DNA from: Bog-113 sp965226755
GTDB taxonomy: Bacteria; Acidobacteriota; Terriglobia; Bryobacterales; Bryobacteraceae
Reading direction: 5' to 3'
DNA length: 64,000 nucleotides
Assembly: GCA_965226755.1 (NCBI GenBank)
Contig: CBDDDT010000002.1
Span: forward strand, 186,001-250,000
Shown: positions 31,851 through 40,935 of the stretch, piece after piece
How the letters are laid out: each line of letters opens with the position of its first letter
Position numbering within the stretch: position 1 is the first letter of the stretch
The notes under the pieces: generated by a model
Told to the model about the DNA's origin: nothing
What the model saw: only the letters and a program-made list of their open reading frames with translations
The model's database searches: none
Made by a program: the position numbers and the translations under genes

Positions 31851-34226
31851 ATGCTGAGATGGGCGACGGCGGCCGTGCTGGCGTTAAGCGCCGGGGTGCT
31901 GGCGGGGCAGACGGGGTCGCTCCCGGTGGTGGATCACGTGCGCTGGGAATTGGATCCGCAGACGGCGGCGGCGCCGGGATCGAAGCTGGTGGCGAAGCTG
32001 AAGGCGACGATCGATCCGGAGTGGCATCTTTACTCGCTCACGACGCCCCAGCCGGGACCGATCGCGACGACGATCCGGATGAAGGATGACGGCAAGGCGA
32101 TCGCGAGCTATCGCGTGTTCCAGCCTAAGCCGGAGGTCAAGTTCGACCCCAACTTCAATCGCGATACGGAGACGTATTTCAACTCCGCGGTTTTTTATAT
32201 CGAAATTACTTTGAATGGCGGGGTGATGCAAGCGCCGCTGCAGATCGGGGCGATGCCGCGCTACCAGGTTTGCAGCAGCACGTCGTGCATTCCGCCGGTG
32301 ACGCGGACGGCGCTGGGATTCGTGAAGGTGGCGGCGAACGCGCCGAAGAACGATCTGACAATTCCGGCGGGATATACGGAAGTGAAAGAGCCGGGCGGAA
32401 GGCGCGGGGTAAGTGCTTCTAGAGCGCCGTCGGCTGGAACGGACGAATCGGCGTGGGTGTTTCTGTTGACGGCGTTCGGATTCGGGCTGGCGGCGATTTT
32501 CACGCCTTGCGTGTTTCCGATGATGCCGATCACGGTGTCGTTCTTTTTGAACCAGCAATCGGGAAAGCCGGTATCGAGGGGCGCTTCACTGCGGCAGGCG
32601 GGGCTGTTCTGCCTGGGGATCGTGGTCCTGTTTTCGGGGCTGGGCCTGATCGCGACCAGCTTGCTGGGGCCGTTCGGGATCGTGCAACTGGGGTCGAACC
32701 CCTGGGTGAACGGACTGATCGCGCTGATTTTCATCTTGTTCGGATTGAGCCTGCTGGGCGCGTATGAGATCACGATTCCGTCGGGGATTCTAAACCGGCT
32801 GGACAGCGCATCGCGGGGCGGCGGGACGATTGGAACGCTGTTGATGGGGCTGACGTTTTCGCTGGCTTCGTTTGCGTGCGTGGGTCCGTTCGTGGGGACG
32901 CTGCTGGCGGCCTCGGTGAGCGGCGGCGGGTGGCGGCCAGTGGTGGGAATGACGAGCTTTGCGAGCGGCCTGGCGCTCCCGTTTTTCCTGCTGGCGGCGT
33001 TTCCGAGCTTTCTGAAGAAGATGCCGAAGAGCGGCGGATGGCTCGCGCGCGTGAAGGTGGTGATGGGATTCGTGATCATCGCGGCGGCGCTGAAATATCT
33101 GGCGAGCATCGATCAGGTTCTGCAGTGGAGCTTTTTGACGCGCGAGCGGTTTCTGGCGGCGTGGGTGGTGCTGTTCGCGATGGCGGGGCTTTACTTACTG
33201 GGCTTCGTGCGGCTGGAGGGCGTGAAGCCGGACGAGCCGCTGGGGCTGGGGCGTTTGTTCGCGGGGATGGCGCTGGCGGTGTTCGCGATCACGCTGATTC
33301 CGGGAATGTTCGGAGGCAGGCTGGGCGAGCTGGAGGCGTTCGTGCCGCCGCCCACGGCGGGCGCGTCGTTCGGGGGCGGAGCGGACACGCAACTGGTCTG
33401 GATGAAGAACGATTTGAACGGGGCGCTGAACAAAGCGCGCGCCGAGGGAAAGCGCGTGCTGGTCAACTTCACCGGGTATGCGTGCACGAACTGCCACTGG
33501 ATGAAGCAGAACATGTTCACGCGCCCGGAAGTCAGTTCCCTGCTCCGGAATATGGTGCTGGTGGATTTGTACACGGACGCGGATGACGCGACGTCGCAGG
33601 CGAACCAGCAGCTGGAGCAGTCGCGGTTTCATACGATCGCGATTCCGTTTTACGCGATATACGATCCGGGCGCGGCCGGCGCGGAGCCGCAAGTGGCGGC
33701 CACGTTCCCGAGTTTGACGCGAGACGCACCGCAATATGTCGCGTTTCTGAATACGCCCGTGAGCGTGAAGCCGGCGGTGCTGGAGACGCCGGTTTTGGCG
33801 ACGGCTTCGGGGAGTGCGGCGGCGGGTCCCGATCTGCCGGGCGTGACCACGCTGGAAGGGACGGCGCTCGATCAAGGGGCTTGGGCGGGCAAAGTGGTGG
33901 TGGCTAACTTCTGGGCGACGTGGTGCGTGCCGTGCCGAAAGGAGATTCCCGAGTTCAACCAACTGCAGAGCGCGCTGGGGGCGCAGGGGGTCCAAGTGGT
34001 CGGGATCTCGCTCGATGAGGACGGCGCGGATAGCATCAAGCCGTTTCTGGTGAAGTACCCCATGAATTATCCGCTGGGCCTGGCGACGGACGCGACGAAG
34101 AGTTCCTACAAGCTGAATGAACTCCCGGTTACCGTGGTTTTCGACCGGCACGGGCAGATGGCGGACCGGTTCGAGGGACTGACCGCTCCCGACAAGATTT
34201 TGCGCGCGGTTCAAAAAGTGCTGTAG
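31851..34226 (+). CDS. DsbD-type thiol:disulfide interchange protein fused to a TlpA-like thioredoxin
   Basis: A 791-residue protein that should pass electrons from cytoplasmic thioredoxin across the inner membrane. The start at ATG 31851 has AGGAG nine bases upstream and directly begins a signal peptide (LRWATAAVLALSAGVLAGQ). Order: N-terminal DsbD alpha-like domain with CSSTSC (about 141-146); about eight membrane helices with the redox cysteines in FTPCVFPMMP (about 217) and FACVGPFVGT (about 341); a thioredoxin-like domain with YACTNCHWMKQ (about 545); and a second, TlpA/ResA-like domain with FWATWCVPCRKE (about 693) and a cis-proline ELPVT. The last domain is extra relative to classical DsbD. 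Confidence 0.92.
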   Translation: MLRWATAAVLALSAGVLAGQTGSLPVVDHVRWELDPQTAAAPGSKLVAKLKATIDPEWHLYSLTTPQPGPIATTIRMKDDGKAIASYRVFQPKPEVKFDPNFNRDTETYFNSAVFYIEITLNGGVMQAPLQIGAMPRYQVCSSTSCIPPVTRTALGFVKVAANAPKNDLTIPAGYTEVKEPGGRRGVSASRAPSAGTDESAWVFLLTAFGFGLAAIFTPCVFPMMPITVSFFLNQQSGKPVSRGASLRQAGLFCLGIVVLFSGLGLIATSLLGPFGIVQLGSNPWVNGLIALIFILFGLSLLGAYEITIPSGILNRLDSASRGGGTIGTLLMGLTFSLASFACVGPFVGTLLAASVSGGGWRPVVGMTSFASGLALPFFLLAAFPSFLKKMPKSGGWLARVKVVMGFVIIAAALKYLASIDQVLQWSFLTRERFLAAWVVLFAMAGLYLLGFVRLEGVKPDEPLGLGRLFAGMALAVFAITLIPGMFGGRLGELEAFVPPPTAGASFGGGADTQLVWMKNDLNGALNKARAEGKRVLVNFTGYACTNCHWMKQNMFTRPEVSSLLRNMVLVDLYTDADDATSQANQQLEQSRFHTIAIPFYAIYDPGAAGAEPQVAATFPSLTRDAPQYVAFLNTPVSVKPAVLETPVLATASGSAAAGPDLPGVTTLEGTALDQGAWAGKVVVANFWATWCVPCRKEIPEFNQLQSALGAQGVQVVGISLDEDGADSIKPFLVKYPMNYPLGLATDATKSSYKLNELPVTVVFDRHGQMADRFEGLTAPDKILRAVQKVL

Positions 34227-34243
34227 GAAGGGAAGGAGACCGC

Positions 34244-35563
34244 ATGCATCGAGTCGTGATCGTTGGCGGAGGCTTCGGCGGACTGACGGCCGCGCAGGCG
34301 CTGAAAAATGAACCGGTGGAAGTGACTCTGATCGACCGGCGGAATTATCATCTTTTCCAGCCGCTGCTTTATCAGGTAGCGACAGGCGCGTTGTCGCCCG
34401 GCGAGATCGCGTCGCCGATTCGGAATGTGCTCGCCAAGCAGAAGAACGCAAAGGTGCTGTTGGGCGACGTGGTGGATCTGGACGCGGAAGCGCGCGAGGT
34501 GATCCTGCGAGACGGAGCGAGGGTTCCGTACGACTCGCTAGTGGTGGCGACGGGTTCGGCGACGAGCTACTTCGGGCATGACGATTGGAAGAAGGTGGCG
34601 CCCGGGCTGAAGACGATCGATGACGCGACGGAGATGCGGAAGCGGATTCTCTTCGCTTTCGAGGCGGCGGAGCGCGAGACGGATCTGGAGACGCAGCGCG
34701 CGTGGCTGACGTTTGTGCTGGTCGGCGGCGGCCCGACGGGAGTGGAACTGGCCGGGGCGCTGGCTGAGATCGCGAACGACACGCTGAAGCACGATTTCCG
34801 GACGATCGATCCGCGGAAGTCGCAGATCATCCTGGTGGAAGGAACGGAGCGCCTGCTGCAGACGTTTCCTCCGGATTTATCGGAAGCGGCCGAAACGTCG
34901 TTGCGGAGAAAGGGAGTGCGGACGCGGGCGCATGCAACGGTGACCGCGATCACTTCCGAGGGCGTGACGATCAAGTTCGCGGACCACGAAGAGCACATTC
35001 CGACGCATACCGTGTTGTGGGCGGCGGGCGTGCGGGCTTCCAAACTGGGCAAGGTGGTGGGGGACCGGACGGGCGCACAGTTGGAAAAAGGGCGCGTGGT
35101 GGTGGAGGAGGATTGCTCCATCAAAGGGCATCGGGAGATCTTCGTGGTGGGGGATTTGCAGTACTTCACGCACCAGACGGGCAAGCCGCTGCCGGGTGTG
35201 GCGCAGACCGCTATGCAGGGCGGAACCTACGTGGCCAAGACGATCCTGAAGCGGCTGCGAGACCAGAAAACGGAGCCGTTCCGGTATTGGGATAAGGGCA
35301 ATCTGGCGGTGATCGGGCGTTTATCCGGGGTGGCGCAGATCGGGCGGCTGCATTTCCACGGAGCGCTGGCGTGGTTCATCTGGCTGTTTGTGCATATTTT
35401 GTATCTGATTGGGTTTGATAACCGGCTGGTGGTGCTGATGGAATGGGCGTTTAACTATTTCACGCACAACCGGAGCGCCCGGTTGATTACGGGCCCGACG
35501 CCGTCGATTGCGATTGACGCGGCGCCAGAGCAGACGGCAACGCCGGCGCCGGCGCACGCGTAA
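34244..35563 (+). CDS. ndh: type II NADH dehydrogenase (NDH-2)
   Basis: A 439-residue FAD-dependent oxidoreductase of the NDH-2 type, which passes electrons from NADH to quinone at the inner membrane without pumping protons. Two Rossmann motifs are seen: FAD-binding VVIVGGGFGGLTAAQAL (about 3-19) and NAD-binding VLVGGGPTGVELAGALAEI (about 161-179). LFQPLLYQVATGALSPGEIA, the AAGVRAS motif, VVGDLQYF and the quinone-site-like GVAQTAMQGG follow. The C-terminal amphipathic to hydrophobic stretch (ALAWFIWLFVHILYLIGFDN) fits a membrane anchor. It starts 17 bp after the DsbD gene, preceded by a GGAAGGAGA ribosome-binding site. Confidence 0.92.
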   Translation: MHRVVIVGGGFGGLTAAQALKNEPVEVTLIDRRNYHLFQPLLYQVATGALSPGEIASPIRNVLAKQKNAKVLLGDVVDLDAEAREVILRDGARVPYDSLVVATGSATSYFGHDDWKKVAPGLKTIDDATEMRKRILFAFEAAERETDLETQRAWLTFVLVGGGPTGVELAGALAEIANDTLKHDFRTIDPRKSQIILVEGTERLLQTFPPDLSEAAETSLRRKGVRTRAHATVTAITSEGVTIKFADHEEHIPTHTVLWAAGVRASKLGKVVGDRTGAQLEKGRVVVEEDCSIKGHREIFVVGDLQYFTHQTGKPLPGVAQTAMQGGTYVAKTILKRLRDQKTEPFRYWDKGNLAVIGRLSGVAQIGRLHFHGALAWFIWLFVHILYLIGFDNRLVVLMEWAFNYFTHNRSARLITGPTPSIAIDAAPEQTATPAPAHA

Positions 35564-35718
35564 AAACGGAGAGCCTGAGACTTCGGGCCTGCCGGCAGTG
35601 CGGCCCTGCATCGATTTCTGGATTGAGGCACACAAGCGGTGTCACGTTTGCCACACTATTAGGTGGTAGATCTATGGCCAGCCGCAGAACCCATATATTT
35701 CCCCGATCCACCGCCTGA

Positions 35719-35868
35719 AAGCGAATCCCGCTAATCGCCGAAATTCTTTCCCTGGCCGGCGCGACCATCGCCAGCGTGGCTCTCTCTCATGATCTTTCGC
35801 TGCTAACCGACAACCGGAGACATTTCCCGATGCCGGAACTCACCTTTGTTCCGCTGCCGGACTTCTAA
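35719..35868 (+). pseudogene. vapC-like PIN-domain toxin remnant
   Basis: Only the C-terminal part of a PIN-domain toxin remains: IPLIAEILSLAGATIASVAL then SHDLSLLTDNRRHFPMPELT and FVPLPDF before the stop. The SHDLxLLTDNRRHFPMPxL stretch is a typical VapC ending, with the last conserved acidic residue. A stop at 35716 and lack of the N-terminal acidic residues show it is dead. The stop overlaps the end of the convergent aldehyde dehydrogenase gene. The rest of the 35564-35718 gap holds nothing recognisable. Confidence 0.65.
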
Positions 35869-37361
35869 AGACGGACGCAGACGGCTTTTTTCTCGGTGTA
35901 AATTTCGAGCGCGTCGTGGCCCATTTCGCGGCCCCAGCCGGATTGCTTATAGCCGCCGAAGGGCAGCGCGGCGTCGAAGATGTTGTAGCAGTTGATCCAG
36001 ACGGTTCCGGCGCGGAGTTCGGAGGCGAGACGATGGGCCTTGCTGATGTCAGAGGTCCAGACGCCGGCGGCGAGGCCGTACATGGTGTCGTTGGCGCGGG
36101 GGAGAACATCCTCAAGGTCGCGGAAAGGCGTGGCGGCGACCACGGGTCCGAAGATTTCCTCTTGCACGACGCGGGCGTGGTGCGGGGCGTCGACCAGAAC
36201 GGTGGGTTCGACGAAGTAGCCCCTTCCTTGGTGTTTATGGCCGCCGCTGAGAGCGCGAGCGCCTTCCGAGAAGCCGCTTTCGAGATAGCCGCAGACGCGA
36301 TCGAACTGCTCCTGGGAGACGAGCGGGCCCATATCGCTTTCAGGATCGAGACCGGGGCGGACGCGGATTTTCCGAGCGCGATCGGCCACGCCTTCCACAA
36401 CCTGATCGAAGATGGACTGCTCGACGTAGAGGCGGGAGCCGGCGCAGCAGCACTGGCCGTGATTGAAGAAGATGGCGCTGGCGGCGCCGTCGATGGCGGT
36501 GGACAGATCGGCGTCGGCGAAGATTACGTTGGGCGATTTGCCGCCCAGTTCGAGGGATACCTTCTTCAGATTGCCGGAAGCGGCCTGGAGGACGAGCTTG
36601 CCGACTTCGGTGGATCCGGTGAAGGCGACCTTATCGACGCCGGGATGGGCGGCCAAGGCCGCGCCGGCATCGCCGTAACCGGGGACGATGTTGACGACGC
36701 CGGCGGGAAAACCGGCTTCAAGGATGAGTTCACCCAGACGCAGCGCAGATAGCGGGGTCTGCTCGGCGGGCTTCAGAATGACCGTGCAGCCGCACGCGAG
36801 CGCGGGACCCAGTTTCCAGGCGGCCATCAGGAGCGGGAAGTTCCAGGGAATGATCTGGCCTACGACGCCGACCGGTTCACGGAGCGTGTAGGCGAGGTAT
36901 TGCGCGCCGGGCGTATAGGGCACCGAAAGCGGGATGGTGTTGCCCTCGAGCTTGGTGGTCCAGCCGGCCATGTAGCGGAGATTTTCGGCCACCAGGGGAA
37001 TGTCGGCGGCGCGGGCGACGGTGAGCGGTTTGCCGTTGTCGAGCGATTCGAGCTCGGCGAGTTCATCGCGATTGGCGTCGACCAGGTCGGCCAGCTTCCA
37101 AAGAAGGCGTCCGCGTTCGGCGGCGGTCATCCGGCGCCACGGGCCGGTCTCAAACGCGGCGCGGGCGGCCTTGACCGCCAGATCGATATCCTTGGCGTCG
37201 CCCTGGGTCACGCGAGCCATTTCCTCGCCGGTGGCCGGGTTAAAGACTGGAAACGACTGGCCGGACACGGATTCGACCCATTGATTGTTGATGAGCATGC
37301 CGCGGGGATGGGAAAGAAATTCGGTGACGCGGGACGAGATCGGGAGCTGAGTGGTCGCCAT
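35865..37361 (-). CDS. aldehyde dehydrogenase family protein
   Basis: A 498-residue NAD(P)-dependent aldehyde dehydrogenase. The frame is open to 37427, but the ATG at 37361 has GAAGG about 10 bases before it and gives the normal ALDH N-terminus (LINNQWVESVSGQSFPVFNP). Key features are IPWNFPLLMAAWKLGPALA, the PGYGDAGAALAAHPGVDKVAFTGSTEVG nucleotide-binding region, the general base in VSLELGGKSPN, the nucleophile region HGQCCCAGSRLYVEQ (near 300), EEIFGPVV, and a GGYKQSGWGREMG end. It resembles betaine- or phenylacetaldehyde-type ALDHs; the substrate is not determined. It ends within the vapC remnant. Confidence 0.94.
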   Translation of the reverse strand: MATTQLPISSRVTEFLSHPRGMLINNQWVESVSGQSFPVFNPATGEEMARVTQGDAKDIDLAVKAARAAFETGPWRRMTAAERGRLLWKLADLVDANRDELAELESLDNGKPLTVARAADIPLVAENLRYMAGWTTKLEGNTIPLSVPYTPGAQYLAYTLREPVGVVGQIIPWNFPLLMAAWKLGPALACGCTVILKPAEQTPLSALRLGELILEAGFPAGVVNIVPGYGDAGAALAAHPGVDKVAFTGSTEVGKLVLQAASGNLKKVSLELGGKSPNVIFADADLSTAIDGAASAIFFNHGQCCCAGSRLYVEQSIFDQVVEGVADRARKIRVRPGLDPESDMGPLVSQEQFDRVCGYLESGFSEGARALSGGHKHQGRGYFVEPTVLVDAPHHARVVQEEIFGPVVAATPFRDLEDVLPRANDTMYGLAAGVWTSDISKAHRLASELRAGTVWINCYNIFDAALPFGGYKQSGWGREMGHDALEIYTEKKAVCVRL

Positions 37362-37474
37362 AAGAAATTTACCTTCGAGGATGGCCTTTCGTCCATACTG
37401 TAGCGCGCTTTGCGCGGCCATGCGCATGGCCGGGCGGAAGAGTCCAAGGGAGACGCGTTTGCATCGATGACTTT

Positions 37475-38437
37475 ATGCAAATGCGCAAATTAGGAAATTC
37501 CGGACTGACGGTCGCGCCGTTATGCCTGGGCGGAAACGTTTTCGGATGGACGATCGAGGAAGCGGCGTCGTTTGAAATTCTGGATGCGTTTGTGGACGCG
37601 GGTCTGAACTTCGTGGACACCGCGGATATTTACTCGAAGTGGAAGCCGGGCAATCACGGCGGCGAATCGGAGACGGTGATCGGGAAGTGGCTGAAGCGGA
37701 GCGGCAAACGCGAAAAAGTGGTGATCGCGACCAAGGTGGGGATGGAGATGGCCGCGGACAAGAAGGGGCTGTCCAAGGCGTACATTCAGCGCGCGGTGGA
37801 GGATTCGCTGAAGAGGCTGCAAACCGACTACATCGACTTGTACCAGTCGCATCAAGACGACCCGGGGACGCCTCTGGAGGAAACGCTGGAGACATATGGG
37901 GAACTGATGAAGCAAGGGAAGGTGCGGGCCATCGGCGCTTCCAACTACACGGCGGCGCGCTTGACGGAAGCCCTGCAAGTGAGCCGGGAACGCGGGCTGG
38001 CGCGTTATGAGAGCCTGCAGCCGCATTACAACCTCTATGACCGGGCGGAGTACGAAGAGACTCTGGAGCCGGTGTGCGAGGCGAACGGGCTGGGCGTCAT
38101 TTCGTACTTCTCGCTGGCGAGCGGGTTTTTGACGGGGAAGTATCGAACGGAAGCGGATTTTTCCAAGAGCGCGCGCGGCGGCGGGATGAAGAAGTATCTG
38201 AACGATCGCGGCTTGCGGATTTTGAAAGCGCTGGATGAGGTCGCCGGTGAACTGCATGCGACTCCGGCGCGCGTGGCGCTGGCGTGGTTGATCGCGCGGC
38301 CCAGCGTGACGGCCCCGATTGCGAGCGCGACGAACCTGTCGCAGTTGAAGGATCTGGTCGAGGCGATCAGGCTGCGGCTGGACGCGGAGGCGATCGGAAA
38401 ACTGGATCGCGCCAGCGACGCGGTCAGTTCGGCGTAA
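37475..38437 (+). CDS. aldo/keto reductase
   Basis: A 320-residue NADPH-dependent oxidoreductase of the AKR superfamily. The tetrad is visible: Asp and Tyr in NFVDTADIYSKW (about 46-57), Lys in VVIATKVGMEM (about 84), and His in LYQSHQDDP (about 125-133). A C-terminal cofactor segment APIASATNLSQLKDLVEAI completes the family pattern. It is divergent from the ALDH gene and convergent with the ADH gene that now lies 1.5 kb away. A diverged copy of its last 12 codons lies at 39876-39911. Confidence 0.92.
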   Translation: MQMRKLGNSGLTVAPLCLGGNVFGWTIEEAASFEILDAFVDAGLNFVDTADIYSKWKPGNHGGESETVIGKWLKRSGKREKVVIATKVGMEMAADKKGLSKAYIQRAVEDSLKRLQTDYIDLYQSHQDDPGTPLEETLETYGELMKQGKVRAIGASNYTAARLTEALQVSRERGLARYESLQPHYNLYDRAEYEETLEPVCEANGLGVISYFSLASGFLTGKYRTEADFSKSARGGGMKKYLNDRGLRILKALDEVAGELHATPARVALAWLIARPSVTAPIASATNLSQLKDLVEAIRLRLDAEAIGKLDRASDAVSSA

Positions 38438-38477
38438 TGAGCAGCTTGCCGACTCCGCCGGAGTAGGAGTGGACCAA
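38401..38477. repeat. border repeat 2, left copy (overlapping 3' ends of AKR and ADH genes)
   Basis: 77 bp identical to 39875-39951 apart from two mismatches. It holds the 3' end of the intact AKR gene and, on the minus strand (38424-38477), an orphan piece of the ADH gene encoding its last 17 residues with stop. It shows that the two convergent genes once overlapped by 14 bp. Confidence 0.95.
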
Positions 38478-38660
38478 ATTAGTGCCTTGGCCTTCTTCGG
38501 ACACCAAAGTGAAGACATTCGTGAAAAACGTCTGTCGCAGCCGACTGTTTATTTCGTTTACGTTGTTTTTTGCTTTTAGCCTCGTTATTTTCTCTAGATA
38601 AGAATTGACTGCGTCGATGCCCCGCTCTCCGCAGTCTTTTTCTCTGAGCCGGGAGAGGAG

Positions 38661-38921
38661 GTGAACAGCAGAATGATAAATCTTCCACTCGTAAGCGATC
38701 GTGCAAGAGTGAGCTCTGTATTCAGTGAACTTGATTGCGCATCAATCGTTACGATCGCGGAGAGGTCAGATTCACCGTACTGGCTCGCGCGGGCGCGGGT
38801 AGCTTCGGGCAAACAAATCGAGGCGTACCTGCCGATGGAATGCCAACTCGACGACCGTCTGTTGAAACGCCTAATTATTGAGCTGCTCGGCGCTGCGGCT
38901 GGTAAGGGCTACCGCTCTTAG
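38661..38921 (+). CDS. small hypothetical protein inside insert 2
   Basis: An 86-residue frame (GTG 38661 or ATG 38673) preceded by a purine-rich GGGAGAGGAGG. The product ends LDDRLLKRLIIELLGAAAGK with a helical, Leu-rich C-terminus. It has no recognised family. The base composition is less GC-rich than in the flanking AKR and ADH genes. A hairpin 25 bp after the stop could terminate it. Confidence 0.45.
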   Translation: MNSRMINLPLVSDRARVSSVFSELDCASIVTIAERSDSPYWLARARVASGKQIEAYLPMECQLDDRLLKRLIIELLGAAAGKGYRS

Positions 38922-39273
38922 GCAGCTGCTGTTACCCGATACGGCCCCCTCCCGGTCCGTCGAAGGCCGGGAGGGTTGCTCACCGCCAAGGTGTCGCGCC
39001 TCACAATTCGCTTCAAAATGAACACCCCATTACCTTCCCCCGCTCGGCAGCACTAGTTTCAGAGCCCAACCGGAGGCTGACTCGATTCGAGCGTTCCGGC
39101 ATCGACTTGGGCTCGACGTCTTCAGAAACGAAATGCTCTCGCGATCGCTTTCTTCGTTCAGACTCCCTTGACCTCAGGTCGTCGGCAAGCAGGGTGGACG
39201 GAAAAACGAGTGTGATCCGACATTGAGCGGATCCGCCACGGTAAAGGGATGCTTCGACTCCCTTCAAAGGTAA
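38922..39273. other. 352-bp stretch within insert 2 without a supported gene
   Basis: It begins with the hairpin described at 38947-38975. A minus-strand open frame of 84 codons (39013-39267) exists but has no ribosome-binding site or recognisable motif, so I do not call it. Nothing else is seen. Confidence 0.5.
38947..38975. terminator. hairpin downstream of the 86-aa gene
   Basis: A perfect 9-bp inverted repeat (CCCTCCCGG / CCGGGAGGG) with an 11-nt loop, 25 bp after the stop at 38921. It lacks a clear T run, so it is only a possible intrinsic terminator. Confidence 0.45.
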
Positions 39274-39480
39274 CTAGAAGTCTATTGTAATTTCTCCCTC
39301 TACGCGCGAACGCCCGATAGCATCAGCGGCCGCTTTCGCGGTGCAACCGTTCTCCAACAACACAATGATGCATTCGGATTCTGAAGGAGCGGTATTTATG
39401 GCTGCAGCGCCGTCTTGCGGGTCAGTGGCGTTTATGACAGTGAATTGATCGCCTACGCGGATGATGTGTATCTTTCCCAT
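39274..39480 (-). CDS. 68-aa hypothetical protein inside insert 2
   Basis: A 68-residue acidic protein starting MGKIHIIRVGDQFTVINATD and ending RVEGEITIDF, with a predicted beta-rich first half and a helix (ENGCTAKAAADAIGRS). AGAAGGG lies about 11 bases before the ATG on the minus strand. The family is unknown. It sits in the block between the two copies of the AKR/ADH border. Confidence 0.5.
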   Translation of the reverse strand: MGKIHIIRVGDQFTVINATDPQDGAAAINTAPSESECIIVLLENGCTAKAAADAIGRSRVEGEITIDF

Positions 39481-39874
39481 TTTGGGCGCACCCTTCTATT
39501 ATTGAATCGGCGTTCGGTTGTTTTCTCTTTCTGCCGGATTTGCCACGCGGCATCGGCAGCGTCGCGTTTTTCGGGATCTTACCACTTTCTTAACGGCTTC
39601 GCGGAACTGTGTGAACGCTCTGACCCTTCGCGCATTTCCATCGTTGGGCCTCACCATATCTTAATTACACGCTTTATGCCCCGGTGGGGTGATATGCTCA
39701 GGCTGCTCGGACTTATCGTCGTTGCGGGTGCCGCGTAGTCCGCGTACAGGTACCTTTCGGCCCCGGGCGTGCTGCCGAGCTACCGAATTCTTCGCGTTGG
39801 TCTTCTATGGGGAAGTCCGCCAATATTTCAAAATGAAAATTGGTGGAGGCTTGGAAAAACGCACGCAAACGCCT
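39481..39874. other. 394-bp right part of insert 2 without a supported gene
   Basis: Only short interrupted frames are present. One starts MPRWGDMLRLLGLIVVAGAA (near 39676) and stops at once, which could be a truncated signal or membrane segment. The composition is mixed and the DNA meets the AKR fragment of border repeat 2 at 39875. No RNA gene or terminal inverted repeat is seen. Confidence 0.45.
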
Positions 39875-39951
39875 ACTGGATCGCGCCAGCGACGCGGTCA
39901 GTTCGGCGTAATGAGCAGCTTGCCGACTCCCCCGGAGTAGGAATGGACCAA
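39875..39951. repeat. border repeat 2, right copy
   Basis: Partner of 38401-38477, offset 1474 bp, two mismatches. It carries an orphan end of the AKR gene (last 11 codons and stop at 39876-39911) and the 3' end of the complete ADH gene on the minus strand. Confidence 0.95.
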
Positions 39952-40932
39952 TTCGAAGGCCTGATTGATTCCGGTCATGGGGCGTTCGTGGGTGATGAGC
40001 GGGGCGAACAGGCGCGCATGCGCGGCGAGCAGACTTAGCGCGAGTTCGCTTTCATGATTGGAGCGGCGCACGCTGAAGAGCGCGATCTCTTTGCGCCGCA
40101 TGTCGTGAACATGGAAGGGCACTTCGCGGGCGGAGTGGATGCCGGTGAGGATGACGCGGCCGCAGCTTCGCACGGCGGCGATGGCCTGATTGACGGAATC
40201 GCCCGTGGCGGCGCAGTCGAATGCGGAATCGGCTCCGCGCTGCGCGGTGTCTTTGAGGATCTCGGCCACGGGATCGGCGGCTTGGGGATCGATGGCGGCG
40301 TCGGCGCCCATGGCGAGGGCCATTTCGCGACGATGCGCGACGGGCTCGACGACCCAGACGCGGGCAGCGCCAGCGAGCTTGAGGGCCGCGATGGTAAGAA
40401 GCCCGATGGGACCGGCGCCGATCACCAGGGCGCGGTCTCCGAGTTTGGGCGGGGCGAAGCTGAGCGAATGCAGCGCGATGGCGAGCGGCTCGACCAGCGT
40501 GCCTTCGCGAAGCCCGATGCCGTTTAGCGCGAGAAGGTTTTTGGCGGGAAGGTTGACGCGTTCGCGAAAGAAGCCGGGCGTTCCGGCGGTGCTCATGAAG
40601 CGGATGCCGGAGCAGACATTATGGCGGCCAGCCATGCAGAAATCGCAGTGGTAGCAGTAAATGGCGGGCTCGAGCGCCGCCTCGTCGCCCGGCGACCATC
40701 CGGTGACGCCGGGCCCGGTTTTGAGGACCACGCCGGAAGGTTCGTGACCGAGCACCATGGGATAGAGGCAGGTCTGATCGCCGACAGCGCCTTCGGCGTA
40801 GGAGTGCATGTCCGATCCGCAGACGCCGATGGCGGCGACGCGCACCTGCACTTCTCCGGGTCCGGGATCCGGGAGTTCGCGCGACGCGAGAGTGAACTCG
40901 CGTAATCCGGTCAGTTCGGCGACGCTATTCAT
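39898..40932 (-). CDS. zinc-dependent medium-chain alcohol/polyol dehydrogenase
   Basis: A 344-residue MDR-family dehydrogenase of the sorbitol/threonine dehydrogenase-like group. The catalytic zinc ligands lie in GVCGSDMHSY (about 36-45) and VLGHEPSGVV (about 61-70). The structural zinc site is CYHCDFCMAGRHNVC (about 93-107), four cysteines. The NAD fold GDRALVIGAGPIGLLTIAALKLAG follows near 165. It is preceded on the same strand by an inositol-monophosphatase-family gene 3 bp away, so both may handle a polyol or polyol phosphate. Its 3' end is duplicated at 38424-38477. Confidence 0.92.
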   Translation of the reverse strand: MNSVAELTGLREFTLASRELPDPGPGEVQVRVAAIGVCGSDMHSYAEGAVGDQTCLYPMVLGHEPSGVVLKTGPGVTGWSPGDEAALEPAIYCYHCDFCMAGRHNVCSGIRFMSTAGTPGFFRERVNLPAKNLLALNGIGLREGTLVEPLAIALHSLSFAPPKLGDRALVIGAGPIGLLTIAALKLAGAARVWVVEPVAHRREMALAMGADAAIDPQAADPVAEILKDTAQRGADSAFDCAATGDSVNQAIAAVRSCGRVILTGIHSAREVPFHVHDMRRKEIALFSVRRSNHESELALSLLAAHARLFAPLITHERPMTGINQAFELVHSYSGGVGKLLITPN

Positions 40933-40935
40933 GAT

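Noticed and set aside
39013..39267. An 84-codon minus-strand open frame within insert 2
   Set aside because: No ribosome-binding site or recognisable pattern; composition rich in Ser/Arg/Glu as in random frames.
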